A stretch of DNA of 64,000 bases from Clostridia bacterium. GTDB lineage: Bacteria > Bacillota > Clostridia > Oscillospirales > CAG-272. Made by a program: the position numbers and the translations under genes. Position 1 is the first letter of the stretch. Every line of letters starts with the position of its first letter. Positions 58,167 through 64,000 of this stretch are shown here, in pieces. The stretch is from assembly GCA_017481495.1 (NCBI GenBank), contig JAFUPC010000124.1, positions 27,876 through 91,875 of the forward strand. The letters run 5' to 3'. The notes under the pieces are model-generated. The model ran no database searches. It was not told the origin of the DNA and was given only the letters and a program-made list of their open reading frames with translations.

Positions 58167-60131
58167 ATGTACCGCAGTCTGTACTTCAAGATCATCCTGA
58201 TCTTGATCATATTCGTCACGACCGTCATGACGCTGGTCGGTGCGATCCTGATGAACGGCGTTTCGTCCTATTTCGCCGACGATTTCACATCCCAGATGGA
58301 GTCTGCTTTTTCCGATGATGCGGAGCTGTCCGGATACCTGAAAACCTCTCTTGAAAACAACGAGGGCGCGGAAGCACTGGAAATTACGCTGAATGCGTAT
58401 TCCGGTATTCTCGGTCTGGATGATTACCGTTCCGCCGCGGTGCTGGACGAGGACGGCACGATCCTTGCAGTGTCGGATGCATCGCAGATGTTCGTTGTCG
58501 GGGAAACAGTCTATCTGACCGAAAACATCGTCGATGTTCTCGGCGGCGGAGAAAGCGGAGAGGGCAGGGAACAGCGCACCGGCGCAGAATGCTTCGACTT
58601 CTGTGTCAGGATCACCACTGACCGCGGGGACAGTGTTCTGGTCTACGTCCGCGACACCAAAGAGGAGATGCAGAACCTCAACTGGATGCTGTTTACCATC
58701 ATTTTACAAGCACTGCTGCTCGGAATGCTGTTCGCCATCATTCTGTCGTTTTTCCTTGCAAAGACCATCACCGCGCCCATCCAGAGCCTGACCCGCGGCG
58801 CACAGCAGATGGCGGCGGGAGATTTTGAGCAGGAAATGGATGCCGATGACGTTATCGACCCGCATTCCCGCGACGAGATCGGCACCCTGACCGATACCTT
58901 CAACCACATGAAAACGGTTCTGAAAAGCACGCTTGACCAGGTGTCGGGCGAGCAGAAAAAGCTGGAAACGGTATTCTTTTATCTGAAAGATGCCGTGATC
59001 GCATTCCGGGACGATGGCTCGGTCATGCACCTGAACACCACGGCGCGCGACCTGTTTTACGGTCTTCTGCCGGAAAACACAGACACCGCAGACGGAAAGA
59101 CTGCCGCCGATACACCGCTGGAACAGACCCTGACCCTGCACGGACTTCTGACTTTGTGCGGGGTGGAAGATACCCCGCGCTTCCGCGAAACGCTTCTCGA
59201 TACGCTTTCCGCAAACGAGGAGGGGTATGTCATTCACGAGATCGCGCTCCGCGAACGCATTTTCGATGTGTCGCTCGGTAATTTCCGGTATATGGAAAAC
59301 AACACGGGGCACGCGGGCATCATCACGGTCATCCACGATGTCACGGGACGGTATGAGCTGGATAGGAGCCGCAGGGAATTTGTGGCAAACGTCTCGCATG
59401 AACTGCGCACACCGCTGACCTCCATCAAGGGTGCGGCGGAAACGGTGCTCCGTTACCCTGACATGACACCGGAAATGCGGGAAAGCTTTCTCTCCATGGC
59501 AGTCGAGGAAGCCGACCGCATGACACGCATCGTCGGCGATCTGCTGGTGCTGTCGCGCCTTGACAACCAGAGAACGAAATGGGAAATCTCGACGTTCCGG
59601 CTGGGCGCGGTGCTTGCGCGCCTGTGCGACGTTGTTCACACGGATCTTGACGAGCATCACCACACGCTGTACCGGAAATTCGACGATACCCTGCCCGAGA
59701 TCACGGCGGACAAGGATCGCATCGAGCAGGTATTCTTAAATATCCTGTCCAACGCCATCAAATATACGCCCGACGGAGGAAAGATCATCGTCCGCGGCGC
59801 CGCCAATGCCACCCATGCCGCCGTTTCCATCCGCGACAACGGCATCGGTGTTCCCAAGGAAGATCAGCCGCACCTGTTTGAACGCTTCTACCGTGTCGAA
59901 AAATCCCGCACGACGGGCGCGGGCGGCACGGGTCTCGGTCTTGCCATTGCAAAGGAACTCATCGAAGCGCACGGCGGCAGTATCCGCCTGACAAGTGAGG
60001 TCGGGCGCGGCACGGAGATCACGGTGATCCTCCCCCTGCGCTCGCCGCTTGCCGATGAAGTGAACGATGATGCGGCAGAGGATGAACGCCCGGATTCCGC
60101 CGTAAATGCGGAGCATGGTGACACCGTATGA
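58167..60131 (+). CDS. walK: sensor histidine kinase, WalK-like
   Basis: A 654-residue membrane kinase: helix 1 (about 8-29), an extracellular sensor of about 140 residues, helix 2 (about 173-197), HAMP (KTITAPIQSLTRGAQQMAAG), a PAS-like domain (about 265-390), the HisKA domain with His411 in FVANVSHELRTPLTSIKG, and the ATPase domain (NILSNAIKYTPDGG, IRDNGIGVPKEDQPHLFERF, GTGLGLAIAK). It phosphorylates the response regulator upstream and is expected to sense lipid II or wall status. AGAGAGGAGG precedes the ATG. It overlaps the next gene by four bases. Confidence 0.9.
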   Translation: MYRSLYFKIILILIIFVTTVMTLVGAILMNGVSSYFADDFTSQMESAFSDDAELSGYLKTSLENNEGAEALEITLNAYSGILGLDDYRSAAVLDEDGTILAVSDASQMFVVGETVYLTENIVDVLGGGESGEGREQRTGAECFDFCVRITTDRGDSVLVYVRDTKEEMQNLNWMLFTIILQALLLGMLFAIILSFFLAKTITAPIQSLTRGAQQMAAGDFEQEMDADDVIDPHSRDEIGTLTDTFNHMKTVLKSTLDQVSGEQKKLETVFFYLKDAVIAFRDDGSVMHLNTTARDLFYGLLPENTDTADGKTAADTPLEQTLTLHGLLTLCGVEDTPRFRETLLDTLSANEEGYVIHEIALRERIFDVSLGNFRYMENNTGHAGIITVIHDVTGRYELDRSRREFVANVSHELRTPLTSIKGAAETVLRYPDMTPEMRESFLSMAVEEADRMTRIVGDLLVLSRLDNQRTKWEISTFRLGAVLARLCDVVHTDLDEHHHTLYRKFDDTLPEITADKDRIEQVFLNILSNAIKYTPDGGKIIVRGAANATHAAVSIRDNGIGVPKEDQPHLFERFYRVEKSRTTGAGGTGLGLAIAKELIEAHGGSIRLTSEVGRGTEITVILPLRSPLADEVNDDAAEDERPDSAVNAEHGDTV

Positions 60132-61939
60132 AGAAAACGATGACACACCGCGGTGTGGAAGCGATGAAAACGCTGCTCATTTTCGTTCTGATCGTGCTGA
60201 TGCTGGTTCTGCTCATTCTGCTTTTGCTCGGGCAGAGCAGCCGCAACAGAGAATCCGTTCTTCCGGCGGATCGCATGGTCGTGTATGCGGCGGGCGCGGA
60301 GACCGGATATGCGCGCGGTATGGAGACCGGACGGGTTCTGCCGACGGTGCTTGCATTCCGGGAAAACGATGTCGAGGATGCCGGGGAACTGCGGTGTCTT
60401 TATGCCGCGGACACCATGGCAAAACCGTATGCCGCCCTGTATGAAACGCTCCGGACACTGTTCGGCGCGGATGGGCACGCGGCGGTTCTCGGAGAAGATA
60501 CGGGCGCGGCACTCTGGAAAGCGTTAAGTGCCGGGACGGAAACGTATCTGTATTTAGCCTATCAGGGGGCTTTGCCGCCGTCGGTCATAAGAGCGTACAC
60601 GTATCCCGAGGAAGACAGCGAAACGGAAACCACGGTGCTCGATGCAACCCCGCATGGCGATACCGTATATGTAAAGGAAGTGTTTCTGCTGTCCCTCGGG
60701 CGAGCGGCGGCACTGTTGTCATCGGTATCGGCGGAAAATACCGGCATGGTTGTCGGTACGGACGAGACGGAAGACCGCATCTGCGCCGTCACGCGGGACG
60801 GTGCGGGAAATGTTGCCGTGTTCCGCCTGTGCGGGGACGGGGAAAACGATGCGGACATCCCAATGCCCGGTGCGGAAACCACGCCTGACTTCGGGGCGGA
60901 GTCCACATCGGATGCTTCTGCTTCTCCCGAGGATGGGATCGCCGCGGCATCTTATACCGATGAAATGACAACTGTGGATGACATCATGGATGACGTTCTC
61001 ACCGCTGTGCGCAGTCTTGCGGCAGAGGCGCAGGGCGCGGAATTCCTTTCGGGCGGCGACGACCCGACTGCACTTTCCCTTGACGGCGTGTACCGGATGC
61101 CGACACTGACGGTGACGGTATGGGATCCGGAAACGGCATTGTTTTCTGGCGAAAATGCGCAGGACAATGCGCACACGGCGGCGGAGGTGCTTTCCCTGCT
61201 CGGCATGGACGGGGACGATGCAGATAATTATTATACCGATTCCGGCGGCGGACGGGTCTATCTGAATGCGGACGGCAGACTGCACCTGACACGGGACGGG
61301 CAGATCGTCTATTCCGCCCTGCGGGGCGGCGGCATCCCGGTGACGGATTCGCTCGGATATGCCAGCGTCGGCGGCAGTTATCTGCTGTCCGAATATCTGC
61401 GTGCCGCAGACCGTCTGCTTGATCGCCTCTCTGCCTGTGACACGGCACTCGGCGGCGGTGATATGACACCGGCGCTGTATCAGGTTGCGGGAAGTGGCGG
61501 AACATCGGACACAGAAGATTCCGGCATCGTCATCACCTATATTTATACGGTCAACGGTATTCCCGTCACGGATGGGGACGGCGCACCGCTTGCCGCCATG
61601 ACCCTCACCGCGCAGAACGGCATGATCACGTCGCTTGCGCTCTTTGCCTGCCGGGCAGAGCTCGGCTCAACAGATGAGGGAACCTATCTTCTGCCGCAGA
61701 CCGTCGTCCGTGATGCGATGCGGGCGGAGCGGGAAGCGGTGTCGGAAACCGTCGCAGAACCGGAATCCGCAGACACGGAGACCGCACAGGAAACCGGATC
61801 CGGCGAGGATTCCGCCGATGTTTCCGCGGAACCGGAATCTCCGGATACGGAAATCACAGAAAACGCTCCGCTTGTCATGCGCTACGTCGTTCCGGCGGAC
61901 GGCGGGGAATGTTATGCGGAGTGGGTGATTTTGGGGTGA
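60128..61939 (+). CDS. YycH-like membrane-anchored protein of the wal operon
   Basis: A 603-residue protein with one N-terminal membrane helix (about 13-35) and a large extracytoplasmic part. It ends in Glu/Asp/Ser/Thr-rich sequence (ESADTETAQETGSGEDSAD) before a short C-terminal strand. Sequence similarity to YycH is not obvious by eye, but position (directly after walK, before a YycI homologue) and topology match YycH, which restrains WalK in Bacillus. There is a low-complexity Ser/Thr/Asp stretch at about 245-275. Start overlaps the walK stop (ATGA). Confidence 0.68.
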   Translation: MKKTMTHRGVEAMKTLLIFVLIVLMLVLLILLLLGQSSRNRESVLPADRMVVYAAGAETGYARGMETGRVLPTVLAFRENDVEDAGELRCLYAADTMAKPYAALYETLRTLFGADGHAAVLGEDTGAALWKALSAGTETYLYLAYQGALPPSVIRAYTYPEEDSETETTVLDATPHGDTVYVKEVFLLSLGRAAALLSSVSAENTGMVVGTDETEDRICAVTRDGAGNVAVFRLCGDGENDADIPMPGAETTPDFGAESTSDASASPEDGIAAASYTDEMTTVDDIMDDVLTAVRSLAAEAQGAEFLSGGDDPTALSLDGVYRMPTLTVTVWDPETALFSGENAQDNAHTAAEVLSLLGMDGDDADNYYTDSGGGRVYLNADGRLHLTRDGQIVYSALRGGGIPVTDSLGYASVGGSYLLSEYLRAADRLLDRLSACDTALGGGDMTPALYQVAGSGGTSDTEDSGIVITYIYTVNGIPVTDGDGAPLAAMTLTAQNGMITSLALFACRAELGSTDEGTYLLPQTVVRDAMRAEREAVSETVAEPESADTETAQETGSGEDSADVSAEPESPDTEITENAPLVMRYVVPADGGECYAEWVILG

Positions 61940-62043
61940 GAAGCCCCAGTTCCGCTTGTGTTCTTGCCAATGTAAACATTTCGCTGAAATCATCCCTTAA
62001 AAACCATACCCCAATCACCCCCACAAAACAGGAGGAACCCACC

Positions 62044-63174
62044 ATGAACTGGAGCCGGATCCGTTGGCTTCTGATCGTTTGTCTCTTGCTGTTGAACGGC
62101 GTGCTCGGTGCGCTTTTGTACCGGCAGTACCGCGCGGAGAACGTGGTCAGCCGAGCGGCGCTGGAGCGCACGGCGGCATTGCTTGCACAGAGCGGTGTCA
62201 CGCTTGATGTCGATATTGTGCCGACCGCCGTCATCAAGGACGACGTTTACAGCATTTCCATGACCGAGGACGATTACCGCGCGGCATTGTCCCGTATGGC
62301 CGGGAGCGCGGTGTCGGGGGTCTATCTCCTGCCGTCCACAACGGGAATGTCGGTCGTGTTTGAAAACGGCGACCGTGCGGAGTATTACCACAATCTATAT
62401 TTCACTTATACGAAAAGCGGCGGCAATTCCCTTGGCAGTGACTGGTCCGCTATGACTGCGGCATTCTTGTCCGGTGACACCGCGTATGTACCTGCCGCAG
62501 CCCGGGACAGTGCGGCGACAGCGGCTGGGGAGACGGCGGCCGCATTCCTCACCGCACTGACGGAAAGTGACCGCGGCGGGAGCTCCGTTTCTTTGCGCCC
62601 GAAAACGGCATCGGTGTACGCAACGCCGCTTGACACAGTGTATCTCGTCGTGCTCACGGAGGAGATCGCGCGGGGAAGCGGAAGCCGTTCGGCGGCGGTC
62701 ATCCACGGCACGGAATTGTATGTGCTGGTGGAGGGGGACTGTGTCTGGTATCTGTCCGGAACGTGGGTGCCGTTTCTGCCGGACGGTATTTATGAGACAC
62801 AGACGCTCGATCAGGTGAACATCCTGTTTTCCGAAATGCGGCGGCACCGGGCACTGAAAGCAGAGGCGTCTGCGGCGGACACCGATTCTGCGGACACCGT
62901 GCCGGAAACTGCGGACGATTCCGGAACAGCTGTGGATTCGGGCGGCGCAGCAGATGCCGTTTCCGGATACCATACAGGCGAGGTATGCGAAATCGTCCGG
63001 ATGGAGCGGATGCACTATATGCTCTGGGACAACGCGGGGAACTTGTACCTGCGCCCGGCGTGGCGGTTTCTTTATCGCGTGACGGAGGAGGGGAGCGGGG
63101 AGACATTCCAAAGGACGATCCTCTGCGACGGCGTGACGGGGAATGTGGTGTATACCGAGGAAAACCCATCGTAA
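62044..63174 (+). CDS. yycI: YycI-like regulator of the WalRK system
   Basis: A 376-residue protein beginning MNWSRIRWLLIVCLLLLNGV, the usual (M)DW-x-x-x-K N-terminus and membrane helix of YycI, followed by an extracytoplasmic domain (residues 28-376). YycI with YycH binds WalK and modulates its activity. It is longer than Bacillus YycI (about 280) because of an Asp/Ala/Thr-rich insert near 275-310 (ASAADTDSADTVPETADD). ATG 62044 follows AGGAGG; the open frame to 61909 overlaps the preceding gene. A hairpin without T-run (63177-63201) follows the stop. The usual yycJ is absent. Confidence 0.8.
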   Translation: MNWSRIRWLLIVCLLLLNGVLGALLYRQYRAENVVSRAALERTAALLAQSGVTLDVDIVPTAVIKDDVYSISMTEDDYRAALSRMAGSAVSGVYLLPSTTGMSVVFENGDRAEYYHNLYFTYTKSGGNSLGSDWSAMTAAFLSGDTAYVPAAARDSAATAAGETAAAFLTALTESDRGGSSVSLRPKTASVYATPLDTVYLVVLTEEIARGSGSRSAAVIHGTELYVLVEGDCVWYLSGTWVPFLPDGIYETQTLDQVNILFSEMRRHRALKAEASAADTDSADTVPETADDSGTAVDSGGAADAVSGYHTGEVCEIVRMERMHYMLWDNAGNLYLRPAWRFLYRVTEEGSGETFQRTILCDGVTGNVVYTEENPS

Positions 63175-63336
63175 AATCACGATTCTGTAAATAAATCGTG
63201 AACGCACGGTTAATAATCCCGTTTTCCTCTTTCCAATGTGCGGATAAGATGGTATACTATACTGTGCGACATCATGTCTTTGGATAAATTATACTTATTT
63301 CCCACATAAACAACACAAGTAACAGAAGGTGCTAAC

Positions 63337-64000
63337 ATGGAAAAAATCGTCATAAACGGCGGCAAGCCGCTGATGGGTGCTGTGGAGATCAGCGGGATGA
63401 AAAATGCCGCTGTCGCGGTCATCCTTGCAGCGATCCTCATCGAGGACCGCTGTGTGCTTGAAAACCTGCCGAATATCAGCGATGTCACCATTTCCCTTGA
63501 TATTCTGCGTGCGATGGGGGCACAGATCCGCCGCCTGAGCCCGACGACTGTTGAAATTGATACCACCGCCATTATGGGCGGAAGCGCACCGTATGATCTC
63601 GTGCGGAAGATGCGCGCATCCTATTATGTTATCGGCGCGGAGCTGGGACGGTTCGGCCGCGCATCGGCGGGATTCCCCGGCGGCTGTGACTTCGGTGTCC
63701 GTCCCATTGACCAGCATATCAAAGGATTTGAAGCGCTGGGCGCCCGCGTGACGGTCGACAACGGCCGCATTGAAGCTGTGACGGAAAACGGCGTGCGCGG
63801 CGGACAGATCTATTTTGACAATTCCACAGTCGGCGCGACCATCAACGTCATCATCGCGGCGGCAAGAGCCAAGGGAACAACGATCATCGAAAACGCGGCA
63901 AGAGAGCCGCACGTCGTCGATTTGGCCAACTTCCTCAACGCCTGCGGCGCAAAGATCACGGGCGCGGGAACCGACGTCATCAAAATCAAGGGTGTGGAAC
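63337..64000 (+). CDS. murA: UDP-N-acetylglucosamine 1-carboxyvinyltransferase, partial
   Basis: The first 221 codons of the enzyme that starts peptidoglycan precursor synthesis by transferring enolpyruvate to UDP-GlcNAc; it runs off the right edge. Visible marks: the N-terminal Lys-Asn in SGMKNAAVAVILAAIL, the active-site Cys117 in AGFPGGCDFGVRPIDQH (the residue attacked by fosfomycin), and the repeated alpha-beta units of the EPSP-synthase fold. AGAAGGTGC precedes the ATG. It probably has its own promoter around 63225-63260 (TATACT at about 63252). Confidence 0.96.
   Translation, partial: MEKIVINGGKPLMGAVEISGMKNAAVAVILAAILIEDRCVLENLPNISDVTISLDILRAMGAQIRRLSPTTVEIDTTAIMGGSAPYDLVRKMRASYYVIGAELGRFGRASAGFPGGCDFGVRPIDQHIKGFEALGARVTVDNGRIEAVTENGVRGGQIYFDNSTVGATINVIIAAARAKGTTIIENAAREPHVVDLANFLNACGAKITGAGTDVIKIKGVE

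Overview
The window looks like chromosome of an uncultured anaerobic Gram-positive bacterium of class Clostridia, probably a gut commensal. The evidence is a Firmicutes-type dcw (division and cell-wall) cluster, a WalRK-type two-component system with a YycI homologue, rubrerythrin, DUF6062 and DUF512 proteins, AAGGAGG-type ribosome binding sites, and many near-perfect TTGACA-17-TATAAT promoters. Coding DNA is fairly GC-rich except for AT-rich patches between about 12.8 and 19.5 kb. No tRNA, rRNA, CRISPR array, integrase or transposase was seen.

Layout. 1-9.95 kb: the N-terminal part of an alpha-L-rhamnosidase, rubrerythrin, three poorly characterised minus-strand genes, a sugar-phosphate isomerase-like protein, yceD-rpmF, a DUF512 radical-SAM protein and der. 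9.97-11.8 kb: plsY and a barnase/barstar pair (secreted RNase plus inhibitor). 11.8-16.1 kb: TPP riboswitch, thiD and thiC, split by a 1.85-kb AT-rich insert with a metzincin protease and a lipoprotein, flanked by a 58-bp duplication of the thiD 3' end. 16.2-24.5 kb: accessory region with a lipoprotein, a RelE-type toxin with AbrB-type antitoxin, a PHP-domain protein, a compact promoter-sORF-terminator unit, a Cys-rich secreted protein and two tandem giant lipoproteins. 24.6-28.2 kb: minus-strand sialic-acid operon (aldolase, solute-binding lipoprotein, sialidase). 28.4-34.6 kb: a SpoVB-like flippase and a MoxR/DUF58/membrane-protein operon.

34.8-49.8 kb: dcw cluster on the minus strand in the order rsmH-ftsL-spoVD-murE-murF-mraY-ftsW-murG-ftsQ-ftsZ. 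mraZ, murD, murC, murB and ftsA are absent from it, and mobile-looking palindromic repeats lie at the mraY/ftsW and murG/ftsQ junctions. 50-64 kb, plus strand: gpmI, a CapA-like lipoprotein, a GNAT protein, an RluA-type pseudouridine synthase, a DUF3810 protease-like membrane protein, a degenerate polysaccharide deacetylase, walR-walK-yycH-like-yycI, and the start of murA. Most of the right half therefore serves cell-envelope construction and its control.

Most noteworthy: ftsQ is interrupted by an in-frame TAG although none of the other 51 complete genes ends in TAG; a palindromic repeat family is present at three places in the dcw region and between walR and walK; an insertion separates thiC from its TPP riboswitch; a small self-contained transcript encodes a 36-aa peptide; and the division proteins FtsL, FtsQ and FtsW carry long disordered N-terminal extensions. 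All assignments come from reading sequence and recalled family motifs; no database search was run.
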